Source: an uncultured Pseudomonadota bacterium
GTDB taxonomy: Bacteria; Pseudomonadota; Gammaproteobacteria; Ga0077536
Reading direction: 5' to 3'
Assembly (NCBI GenBank): GCA_903825645.1
Contig: CAIKBL010000043.1
Location: forward strand, 1-60,563
DNA length: 60,563 nucleotides
The translations under genes and the position numbers were made by a program. Position 1 is the stretch's first letter. Each line of letters starts with the position of its first letter. Of this stretch, positions 53,662 to 60,563 are shown piece after piece. The notes below the pieces were generated by a model that saw only the letters and a list, made by a program, of their open reading frames with translations, was not told where the DNA came from and did not search any database.

Positions 53662-55326
53662 CTAAAATCGTCCCGGACTCGCGAATAAGCGGTCGAGCGT
53701 CGCGACATCCAATGACCGTTGAAACCGAGAAAATAGTGCGCTGGCCGTAGTATCGATCCGCCTGCACCAGTCCTGGAGCCAGATATTCCGCGAACTTGGC
53801 CCGACAGGTATTTGAAGCGCACGCAGCGTCGCGAGAATCAAAGCACGTCGCGGTATGTCCCCGAGCCTGATCATTTCTAGCAGGTTGCTCACCAAAACAT
53901 CTGCGTCCAGCGCGGGCAAGTGCGCCGGAACGCCCCGTAGAACCCAAGCAGAAGGACCAATCGCCGCAAATTCAAAACCGTAAGCGGCGCAGGCGGCGAC
54001 ATCGTCGCTCTCCGACTGTGTCAAGGCCGTCTGAATCCTCACCGGGAAGGCAAGTGTGCTGCGCAGCTCCACCAGAGACACTCTATCTACAAGTTCGCCC
54101 ATCAGCCCCCGCAGGTCGATGACCGCAAGTTCGCCCTGGTCAGTCAAAAACGGCAGGTATTGGTCGCCCACCAGCACCGGCGCCCCGGTACCCGCGCTCG
54201 GCGAGACGGGTGACGACGTCGGGGCCATGTTCCAGACCGGGGTCAGCGCCGGCTCCTCTATCACGCGAGAGACCGACTGTAGCGATGCTTCACCGTCGAA
54301 AAGGCTGGAATGCGTGCCGAGCGCGCCACGTGCTGCCGAGTGAAGCAAATCGTGCACTTCTCGACTCTGACGGAACCGAACTTCCGTTTTATTGGGATGG
54401 ACGTTCACGTCCACGTCGTTCGGATGGAGTTCGAGATGAAGCGCAAAACTCATATAACGTCCTGCCGGCAGTGCATCGCCGAAGGCGACGCGCAGACCAT
54501 GCGTCAGGCGTCGATCGCGGATCAGGCGGCCGTTCACCGCGAGATATTGGAGATCTGACTGACTGCGAGAAAGCGCTGGGGGACCTAACCAGCCATAAAC
54601 CCGCATGGTGTCGGTCGCCACATCGATGAATTGGGCGTCTCGCGCAAATTCTGCGCCAAAGATAGCGCGCCAGCGCAACGTGCTGCTGCGTGGATCTTTA
54701 GCGGCTGGGGCATACCATTGACGGCGTGACTCCGCATGGAGCGCGAAGGTTACCCCGGGAAAACAGAATGCCATGCCACGTATCAGCTGCTGAATAGCGA
54801 GCGATTCAGTGATAGGGCGGCGGAGGAATTGGCGACGTGCGGGAATTCGGGCAAACAGATTACGCACGGTCACGCTAGTCCCCGGCACGCGACTTGCGGG
54901 CATGACTTCTGTCAGCCCCCGCCCGGGCTCGTACTGAAGGCTAAAAGCGTGCTCCGCGTCACGGGTGCGCGAGATCAGCGTGATCTCGGCAACCGCACCG
55001 ATGCTGGCCAAAGCCTCTCCGCGGAAACCCAGCGAGACAATACCGGCCAAATCGGCCGCCTGCGCAATCTTGCTGGTGCAGTGTCGCTGCAGCGCGAGCA
55101 GAAGTTCATTGCCGGGAATACCGTGTCCGTCATCCTCTACCACGATCGCGTCAATGCCACCGCCCTGGACTTCGAGACGAATGCTACCGGCACCGGCGTC
55201 CAGACTGTTTTCGATGAGCTCCTTGACGATCGACGCTGGCCGCTCAACTACTTCACCCGCGGCGATTTGGTTAATGAGCGGATCGGATAGAGGCCGAATG
55301 GGACGCGGATGGGGGAACATGGGCAT
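53662..55326 (-). CDS. mutL: DNA mismatch repair protein MutL
   Basis: A 554-residue MutL with the N-terminal GHKL ATPase: IAAGEVVERPASIVKELIEN, VVEDDGHGIP and LGFRGEALASIGAVAE. The C-terminal dimerisation domain lacks the endonuclease motif DQHAx2Ex4E; the equivalent region reads LAVIDLRGLMGELVD. In that respect it resembles the E. coli type, in which MutH provides the nick. The start may be ATG 55326 or the third codon ATG at 55320. It lies between amiC and miaA, as in many gammaproteobacteria. Confidence 0.96.
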   Translation of the reverse strand: MPMFPHPRPIRPLSDPLINQIAAGEVVERPASIVKELIENSLDAGAGSIRLEVQGGGIDAIVVEDDGHGIPGNELLLALQRHCTSKIAQAADLAGIVSLGFRGEALASIGAVAEITLISRTRDAEHAFSLQYEPGRGLTEVMPASRVPGTSVTVRNLFARIPARRQFLRRPITESLAIQQLIRGMAFCFPGVTFALHAESRRQWYAPAAKDPRSSTLRWRAIFGAEFARDAQFIDVATDTMRVYGWLGPPALSRSQSDLQYLAVNGRLIRDRRLTHGLRVAFGDALPAGRYMSFALHLELHPNDVDVNVHPNKTEVRFRQSREVHDLLHSAARGALGTHSSLFDGEASLQSVSRVIEEPALTPVWNMAPTSSPVSPSAGTGAPVLVGDQYLPFLTDQGELAVIDLRGLMGELVDRVSLVELRSTLAFPVRIQTALTQSESDDVAACAAYGFEFAAIGPSAWVLRGVPAHLPALDADVLVSNLLEMIRLGDIPRRALILATLRALQIPVGPSSRNIWLQDWCRRIDTTASALFSRFQRSLDVATLDRLFASPGRF

Positions 55327-55397
55327 AGTCTACTGCGTGCTCCGCGAATGTTGGGGTACCGCGACGAGTCGCACGCGCCGTGCCTTAATCTGCTGGG

Positions 55398-56909
55398 TCA
55401 GGGGATCCGCAGCACCTCACCCAGTCGCACGGTCCGGTCCCGCCGATTATTGGCTGCCATAATTTGCTCGCTACTCACCTCATAACGCTCTGCGATCCGC
55501 GACAAAGTATCTCCCTGCTCTACCATATGCCGGCGGACCTGTGCGAGATGAGAACCCGCGGGCGCAGCGTAAAAATAGCGCTTAACCCCATCCCTGATCG
55601 CGCCCGCTAGCGTGTGCTGGAATTTTTCGTCGCGCAGCATTCGCTCTTCAGCGGGGTTCGAAATATAAGCTGTTTCAATCAATATCGAGGGAATATCGGG
55701 CGACTTCAGCACCATAAAACCGGCAGCCTGAACCCTTTCTCGATGGATAGTCCCCACCCGCCCCAAAGAGACGAGTACCCTGTCCGCGACATCCAGACTG
55801 GCCTCGAGCGAGGCAGTCTGTGAGAGATCGAGCAATACCGAACGCACCTGATTGTCCTTATCATCAAGCGCCACACCGCCCACCAAATCTGAGGCATTCT
55901 CATGCTCGGCGACCCACCGGGCAGCCTCACTGGTCGCCCCTCGCTGTGACAGCACAAATACAGAAGATCCCCGCACGCTGTGGTTCCTGACCGAATCGGC
56001 GTGAATCGAGATGAACATGTCCGCATGCTTCTTCCGAGCACGGACCATGCGATTTCTGAGTTCAACAAAGTAATCACCATCCCGTGTCAGCACTGCCCGC
56101 ATATTCGGCTCTTCGTTGATAAGCGCCGCCAGCTGTCGAGCCAGCGCCAGGACGACATCTTTCTCGTAAGTCCCGAACGGCCCGATCGCGCCCACGTCTT
56201 CCCCCCCATGTCCGGCGTCGATGGCGATGACATACGGATGCAGGGGAGGTATCGATGTCGGCAGCAACACAGGTATCGCAGGTCGGCTAGCTTCGGCGGG
56301 TATGCCCGGCGGAGCCGTTACAGGAGCGGTCGGGGAGATCGCCGCTCGCTTGACGGCTGCAGGATTCGGCGAGGCGGGCGACTGGCTTCCGGCGGGTAAC
56401 ATCGGCGAGGTCGTCGGGACGAGTGCAACCGGTGGGGACGGGGACGCCTGCGCCGCCACCTCCGCGGGTGGCTCAGGAAGACTCGTGGGTCCCACCGCCA
56501 ATGGCGCGCCCGTGTTCGGGGTGCCTTCCCGGTCAATCAGGTCCACCACGAGGCGGTGACCATAGGGTGGGTGCGGCGGCAACAAAGCCTTGCGCAGATC
56601 AACATCATGGGCGAGATCAAGCACCACCCGCAGATCTTGCTGAGTGCCATGTGGGCCGAATCGCAGTCCCAGGATGCGGCCCTGAATTTGCGGGGGTAAT
56701 GCCAACGGCTTACCTAGGCTCGTATGCATGAGATCGATGACCACGCGCGCCGGTCGGTGCATGGCAAAAATCTCGAACTTCACGCTCCCCGACAGGTCGA
56801 GCACCAAGCGCGTCTGGTCTGGAGCGTGCCACACGCGCAAGTTTTCGACCTGAGTGGCAAAAACCCCGCTTGGCATCAGGAGAGTAAATAAAATTATCAA
56901 CCGAGACAT
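55398..56909 (-). CDS. amiC: N-acetylmuramoyl-L-alanine amidase (AmiC/AmiB type) with LysM
   Basis: A 503-residue secreted amidase. A signal peptide (LIILFTLLMPSGVFA) is followed by an AMIN domain (residues about 20-130) and a Pro/Ala-rich linker (130-225). The amidase_3 domain comes next: AIDAGHGGEDVGAIG, SIHADS and IETAYISNPAEE supply zinc ligands and the catalytic Glu. One LysM repeat ends the protein (HMVEQGDTLSRIAERYEV). It cleaves peptide stems from peptidoglycan during cell separation, targeted to the septum by AMIN. An AT-rich 120-bp region lies upstream and may be its promoter. Confidence 0.94.
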   Translation of the reverse strand: MSRLIILFTLLMPSGVFATQVENLRVWHAPDQTRLVLDLSGSVKFEIFAMHRPARVVIDLMHTSLGKPLALPPQIQGRILGLRFGPHGTQQDLRVVLDLAHDVDLRKALLPPHPPYGHRLVVDLIDREGTPNTGAPLAVGPTSLPEPPAEVAAQASPSPPVALVPTTSPMLPAGSQSPASPNPAAVKRAAISPTAPVTAPPGIPAEASRPAIPVLLPTSIPPLHPYVIAIDAGHGGEDVGAIGPFGTYEKDVVLALARQLAALINEEPNMRAVLTRDGDYFVELRNRMVRARKKHADMFISIHADSVRNHSVRGSSVFVLSQRGATSEAARWVAEHENASDLVGGVALDDKDNQVRSVLLDLSQTASLEASLDVADRVLVSLGRVGTIHRERVQAAGFMVLKSPDIPSILIETAYISNPAEERMLRDEKFQHTLAGAIRDGVKRYFYAAPAGSHLAQVRRHMVEQGDTLSRIAERYEVSSEQIMAANNRRDRTVRLGEVLRIP

Positions 56910-57029
56910 AAAGATAACGGTTAGTTTTAAGAATTTGATTGAGACTTTTAACTAAATCTCATCGAAGTTTCAACCTTTCAATGCTAACACAATGATTAAT
57001 ATTATTTTTTTTGATCATCCGATGAACAA
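56910..57029. promoter_or_regulatory. AT-rich region upstream of amiC
   Basis: This 120-bp gap between tsaE and amiC is markedly richer in A and T than the surroundings, with an eight-base T-run near 57003-57010. No ORF is supported. It likely holds an amiC promoter, but no single -35/-10 pair stands out. Confidence 0.35.
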
Positions 57030-57512
57030 CTAAAGCACGGTCGGTGGAATCCAGGTAGAAAGCAGCTGACGACCCCGGTTCGATCGCCCCGCGACGATGA
57101 GCCGACGGCGGGTAAGGTCCAGAATCGTCATGGCGATCGCGAGATCGGCAGGCGGCAACATCCCCTCCCCTTTTTCCGGCCACTCGATAAGGCATAGCGT
57201 GTCGGCTTTTAGATAATCCTCGAACCCGAGGAAATAAAGCTCCTGTGGGTCTTCCAACCGGTACAAATCGAAATGATGAACCGTCAATGCCGGGAACGCA
57301 TAGCTTTCAACCAGCGTGAAGGTCGGGCTTTTCACCTTCCCTTGATGACCGAGCGCGCGCAGAAAGGCGCGCGCGAAGGTAGTTTTGCCGGCCGCCAAGG
57401 GGCCTGATAGGGTGATCAGGAGACCGGGCGACACCGCCGCCGCAAGTTGACTTGCGAGGCGCGCCAGCGCCGACTCATCGCCGATCTCGACGCACACCTC
57501 CGTTTCCTCCAT
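57030..57512 (-). CDS. tsaE: tRNA threonylcarbamoyladenosine biosynthesis ATPase (TsaE)
   Basis: A 160-residue P-loop ATPase required for t6A37 on ANN-decoding tRNAs, acting with TsaB and TsaD. Its Walker A is SGPLAAGKTTFARAFL, where Ala replaces a usual Gly, followed by VKSPTFTLVESY and HHFDLYRLEDPQEL with LIEWPEKG. An AAGGA ribosome binding site precedes ATG 57512, ten bases after the nnrDE stop. Its length matches the family. Confidence 0.93.
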   Translation of the reverse strand: MEETEVCVEIGDESALARLASQLAAAVSPGLLITLSGPLAAGKTTFARAFLRALGHQGKVKSPTFTLVESYAFPALTVHHFDLYRLEDPQELYFLGFEDYLKADTLCLIEWPEKGEGMLPPADLAIAMTILDLTRRRLIVAGRSNRGRQLLSTWIPPTVL

Positions 57513-57522
57513 ACATCCTTCC

Positions 57523-58992
57523 TCAATTCATTAGGCGTCTCAGACAGGGCATCAAATCACCAGCAACAAGCCCTCGCTCACCGGCTAATGCGGCCTCGTC
57601 ACCCGCCGCGGCATGCAGTGCAGCCCCCGCCGCGGCCGCCACTGGCAGCGCATGACCTTGCGCGATCAAGGCCGCCACGACTCCGGTCAGAACGTCGCCC
57701 ATACCCGCAGTGGCCATGCCAGGATTTCCTCCCCCAATCACCGTCAAGGCGGAAGCCGACTGGACCAGCGTTCCTGCCCCCTTGAGCAAAACCGTCCCGT
57801 CATATAGGCGCTGCAGCTCAGCGACCGCGCCATAGCGATCCCGCCCAATCACGCCCGCATTCGGCACACCTAATAGCCGCGCGGCTTCCCCGGGATGCGG
57901 GGTAAGGACCCAATCCGGTCTCGCGGAACGATCGGCGGCAAGAAAATTCAACGCATCCGCATCGACGACCAAGGGTTGCCGGCAGTCACGTACTGCAGCC
58001 CAGAGATCGAACGCCCAGGCGCTCTGTCCAAGACCCGGCCCCACGGCGACCACCGAGGCACGCGCCAATAGCGCTACCAAGTCATCTGGCGTCTCGACGA
58101 CGTGGGCCATGATCTCCGGACGTCCGCCCGTGACGATACCGGTCATTCCGGGTGCGGTGGCAACGCTGACGAGGCCGGCGCCGGTGCGCAACGCGGCCTC
58201 CGCCGCGAGACGAACAGCGCCCCCCGTGCCTGCCGCGCCCCCCACGATTAGCACATGCCCGTGGCGACCCTTATGTGCGCTGCGAGGGCGCGGTCTCCGA
58301 ATGAGCGGCCAGTCCGCCCAGCAACGCCGATGTGCACGTGGCGCCAACCCATTCAAAACAACCGATGAAATACCGAGAGTCTCCAACTCGAGCGTCCCCA
58401 CATAGTCACAGGCCTCCCCCGTCAGCAATCCCATTTTATGCGCGATAAACGTAACCGTGACGGCAGCACAGACAGCGATGCCGGCAGCGACACCCGTCTC
58501 CGAATTCAGGCCCGACGGGACATCTAGGCTTAGACACGGACATGCTGCCGCATTGATCGCCTCCACCGCGGCATGGGCCGGTCCGGCAAGGGGTCGATTC
58601 AGGCCAATCCCGAAAAGGGCATCCACCACGACGTCGGCCGTAGCGAGTGCATCGAATGTGCGCTCGACCGGCACCTGCGCGGCGCCCAGCGCGGCCCACG
58701 CGAGCGCCGCATCACCTTCAGCGGATGGATTACCCACCTGAATCACCACGACCTCGCGGTCATCCGCTCGCGCTAGACGGGCAAGCACGTACCCATCACC
58801 GCCGTTACTGCCGCTGCCACAGACCACCACCACTCGACGTGCCTGCGGCCATCGTCGCGTGAGCGCCGAAAACGCGGCGGCGCCTGCTCGGAGCATCAAT
58901 TCAAAGCTCGCAATGCCTTCGTCTTCGCAAGCGGCCTTTTCGAGTTGGCGCACGCCCGCCACGTCGTATACAGCCAGCGGATGGGCTTCCAT
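57523..58992 (-). CDS. nnrDE: bifunctional NAD(P)H-hydrate epimerase/dehydratase (NnrE-NnrD)
   Basis: A 489-residue fusion that repairs damaged NAD(P)H hydrates. The N-terminal epimerase has VVVCGSGSNGGDGYVLAR and DALFGIGLNRPL with LDVPSGLNSETG. The C-terminal ribokinase-like dehydratase has HGHVLIVGGAAGTGGAV, VLTPHPGEAARLLG and GGGNPGMATAGMGDVLTG (catalytic Asp). ATG 58992 is chosen; the frame to 59064 runs into orn. It lies four bases after the orn stop, followed by tsaE. Confidence 0.93.
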   Translation of the reverse strand: MEAHPLAVYDVAGVRQLEKAACEDEGIASFELMLRAGAAAFSALTRRWPQARRVVVVCGSGSNGGDGYVLARLARADDREVVVIQVGNPSAEGDAALAWAALGAAQVPVERTFDALATADVVVDALFGIGLNRPLAGPAHAAVEAINAAACPCLSLDVPSGLNSETGVAAGIAVCAAVTVTFIAHKMGLLTGEACDYVGTLELETLGISSVVLNGLAPRAHRRCWADWPLIRRPRPRSAHKGRHGHVLIVGGAAGTGGAVRLAAEAALRTGAGLVSVATAPGMTGIVTGGRPEIMAHVVETPDDLVALLARASVVAVGPGLGQSAWAFDLWAAVRDCRQPLVVDADALNFLAADRSARPDWVLTPHPGEAARLLGVPNAGVIGRDRYGAVAELQRLYDGTVLLKGAGTLVQSASALTVIGGGNPGMATAGMGDVLTGVVAALIAQGHALPVAAAAGAALHAAAGDEAALAGERGLVAGDLMPCLRRLMN

Positions 58993-58996
58993 ACCG

Positions 58997-59545
58997 TTAT
59001 GCGGATACGCGCAGAAAAGCACCGCGATAGTGCTTGAGCTCAGCAATGGAGTCGCGAATATCATCCATCGCGAGATGGCTTGAATCTTTCAGAAATGTCG
59101 GAATATCTGTTGCCCAGCGACGTTGAAGCTCTTTCAGGGTGCTTACGTCCAGATTTCGATAGTGAAAAAATGCCGCGAGCCGAGGCATGTACCGATACAG
59201 AAACCGACGGTCCTGGCACACGCTGTTACCACACATGGGAGAAACATGGGGGGGGACATGGCGTACGAGGAACGCCAGCGTCGCGTCTTCTGCCTCAGAC
59301 AACCGGATTTGGCTTGCGCGCACCCGTGCCACCAATCCCGAATTGCCATGCTGACGGGTATTCCACTCATCCATCATACTCAGCACGACATCTGGCTGAT
59401 GAATCGCAAACACGGGCCCTTCCTCGACTTCCCGCAGATGGCTGTCGGTGACGATGGTCGCAATTTCAATGATCGTGTCCCGTTCGGGATCAAGACCGGT
59501 CATTTCGAGATCAATCCAGATCAGATTGTCGGCGGCATACTGCAT
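58997..59545 (-). CDS. orn: oligoribonuclease (Orn)
   Basis: A 182-residue DEDDh exonuclease degrading 2-5-mer RNAs, including pGpG from c-di-GMP turnover. Signature residues: [16 protein letters not shown] (D, E), [16 protein letters not shown] (D) and [13 protein letters not shown] (H, D). Length matches E. coli Orn (181). It lies 35 bp downstream of recR. Confidence 0.97.
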   Translation of the reverse strand: MQYAADNLIWIDLEMTGLDPERDTIIEIATIVTDSHLREVEEGPVFAIHQPDVVLSMMDEWNTRQHGNSGLVARVRASQIRLSEAEDATLAFLVRHVPPHVSPMCGNSVCQDRRFLYRYMPRLAAFFHYRNLDVSTLKELQRRWATDIPTFLKDSSHLAMDDIRDSIAELKHYRGAFLRVSA

Positions 59546-59580
59546 AAGAAACCTCTGGCCTCACGGCCTGCGGCAAACGA

Positions 59581-60174
59581 CTAATATTCGCGGCGACTCT
59601 GGATCGCGAGCGACAGGGTGGAACTGTCGACATATTCGAGTTCACCGCCCAAGGGGACACCGTAGGCAATTCGTGTTGCGGTCACCCCTGATTGGTTTGC
59701 GATCTGTTTGAGATAATGAGCGGTCGCCTCCCCTTCCATCGTGGTCCCGGTTGCGACAATTAATTCGCGAACTTCCCCGCTTGCGAGACGCGCTTCTAAA
59801 AGATCTAATCTAAGCGTATCGGGAGAAACGCCATCGATAGGTGACAGACGTCCCAACAACACGAAATAGCGCCCCTTGAAGTCCAGGGCTTGTTCAATCG
59901 CCGCCACATCAAGCGGATTTTCGACTACACAGACCACGCCAGCATCTCGCGAGGCCGATTCACAAATTCGACATAAAGCAGATTCGCTGAAAGTACGGCA
60001 ACTTTCACAATGACCGATCCGGCTCATGGCCTCTTCTAGCGCGTGCGCCAATCTGCGCGCGCCATCTCGATTGCGCTCCAGCAGATGAAAAGCTGCTCGT
60101 TGAGCGGATTTCGGTCCGATGCCCGGAAGGCATTGAAGCGCCTTCACCAAAGCCATAAGCGCAGCTGTCGTCAT
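59581..60174 (-). CDS. recR: recombination mediator RecR
   Basis: A 197-residue protein of the RecFOR pathway. Helix-hairpin [20 protein letters not shown], zinc-finger Cys residues in [16 protein letters not shown] and Toprim core [17 protein letters not shown] with [15 protein letters not shown] are all present. It starts six bases after the ybaB stop, so the two are probably co-transcribed with dnaX. Confidence 0.96.
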   Translation of the reverse strand: MTTAALMALVKALQCLPGIGPKSAQRAAFHLLERNRDGARRLAHALEEAMSRIGHCESCRTFSESALCRICESASRDAGVVCVVENPLDVAAIEQALDFKGRYFVLLGRLSPIDGVSPDTLRLDLLEARLASGEVRELIVATGTTMEGEATAHYLKQIANQSGVTATRIAYGVPLGGELEYVDSSTLSLAIQSRREY

Positions 60175-60180
60175 ATAGGT

Positions 60181-60504
60181 TTAGAACGGAAGCTTGAAGC
60201 CGGGTGGTAGATTGAAGCCTTGAGCCATTCCTGCCATCCGCTCGGCGCTGGCACGCTCAACCTTCCGCACAGCGTCGTTCACGGCCGCCGCCACCAAGTC
60301 TTCCAACATCGTAACATCGTCCTGCAACAATTCCGGGGCGATACTGACTGCCTTGACGTCATAACGGCCGGTCATGGTGATTTTAACCAGCCCAGCACCC
60401 GATTCACCGATCACTTCCTTGGCTGCAATGTCATCCTGCGCACGCTTAAGATCTTCCTGCATACGCTGCGCTTGTTTCATCAAGTTGCCCAAAGGTTCTT
60501 TCAT
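60181..60504 (-). CDS. ybaB: nucleoid-associated protein YbaB/EbfC
   Basis: A 107-residue DNA-binding protein: [20 protein letters not shown] at the N-terminus (coiled coil) and [17 protein letters not shown], followed by [18 protein letters not shown], ending with LPPGFKLPF. It binds DNA as a dimer and travels with dnaX and recR in most bacteria. It lies 11 bp after the stop of the preceding gene fragment. Confidence 0.95.
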   Translation of the reverse strand: MKEPLGNLMKQAQRMQEDLKRAQDDIAAKEVIGESGAGLVKITMTGRYDVKAVSIAPELLQDDVTMLEDLVAAAVNDAVRKVERASAERMAGMAQGFNLPPGFKLPF

Positions 60505-60515
60505 GGCCGGCCTCG

Positions 60516-60563
60516 TTACGCTGTGTTTTCGGGGAGTGCTTCGATGCGGTCGGGGGGGGGCTG
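60516..60563 (-). CDS. dnaX: end of DNA polymerase III subunit gamma/tau (partial, by context)
   Basis: The frame open from the window edge ends with TAA at 60516-60518 and encodes [15 protein letters not shown], only 15 residues. The residues alone do not identify DnaX; the assignment rests on the conserved order dnaX-ybaB-recR. A run of nine G at 60552-60560 lies within it, so a local base-call error could change the reading. Confidence 0.5.
   Translation of the reverse strand, partial: QPPPDRIEALPENTA

Noticed and set aside
56960-57030. Intrinsic terminator after tsaE
   Set aside because: The candidate stem near 57012-57025 is followed on the minus strand by A residues rather than T residues, so it does not fit a terminator.

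Overview
The window reads as chromosomal DNA of an aerobic, aromatic-degrading gammaproteobacterium. The right-hand third (about 45.5-60.5 kb) is a housekeeping backbone on the minus strand: dnaX (last codons only), ybaB, recR, orn, nnrDE, tsaE, amiC, mutL, miaA, hfq, hflX, hflK, hflC, yjeT, hisZ, purA, pdxH. The hfq-hflX-hflK-hflC run, the separate HisZ subunit and a MutL without the usual endonuclease motif all fit a non-enteric gammaproteobacterium. I cannot name the genus. I found no tRNA, rRNA, CRISPR array, transposase or integrase.

The left part (about 2.4-17.6 kb, all minus strand) is a phenol/catechol meta-cleavage supercluster in three blocks, read right to left. Block 1 is dmpC-dmpE-dmpF-dmpG-dmpH, the lower pathway to pyruvate and acetyl-CoA. 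Block 2 follows a 456-bp gap and holds a second catechol 2,3-dioxygenase, a 2-hydroxychromene-2-carboxylate isomerase-like protein and the ring-fission hydrolase dmpD. Block 3 is dmpKLMNOPQB, a complete six-subunit phenol hydroxylase with the XylT-type ferredoxin and first catechol 2,3-dioxygenase, followed by an epoxide-hydrolase-like protein. The genes predict phenol to catechol to 2-hydroxymuconic semialdehyde, then both hydrolytic and dehydrogenative branches. No 4-oxalocrotonate tautomerase (dmpI) and no DmpR/XylR-type activator is visible. Divergent from block 1 is a GntR-family regulator broken by one frameshift and one in-frame TGA, facing a promoter region with repeated TCGA-centred motifs.

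From 18.5 to 28.4 kb lies a second catabolic set: a Baeyer-Villiger monooxygenase, a dicarboxylate-type symporter, an acyl-CoA ligase and an intradiol (hydroxyquinol-type) dioxygenase on the minus strand. A group D flavin monooxygenase diverges from these, followed by a small secreted protein, an aromatic/aspartate aminotransferase and an AEC-family transporter. A frameshifted yciI gene, a tungstate ABC transporter (tupB-tupC-tupA) and a 1270-residue flavin/iron-sulfur dehydrogenase follow to 35 kb.

From 35.2 to 45.4 kb is an acyl-CoA catabolic unit: MFS transporter, acyl-CoA ligase, three acyl-CoA dehydrogenases and two short-chain dehydrogenases around a LysR regulator. A near-identical 15-bp motif with T-N11-A geometry lies in both promoter regions flanking lysR and is a good operator candidate. 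A hairpin with a 14-bp stem separates this unit from the housekeeping backbone. Most gene calls rest on recognised family motifs read by eye; no database search was possible.
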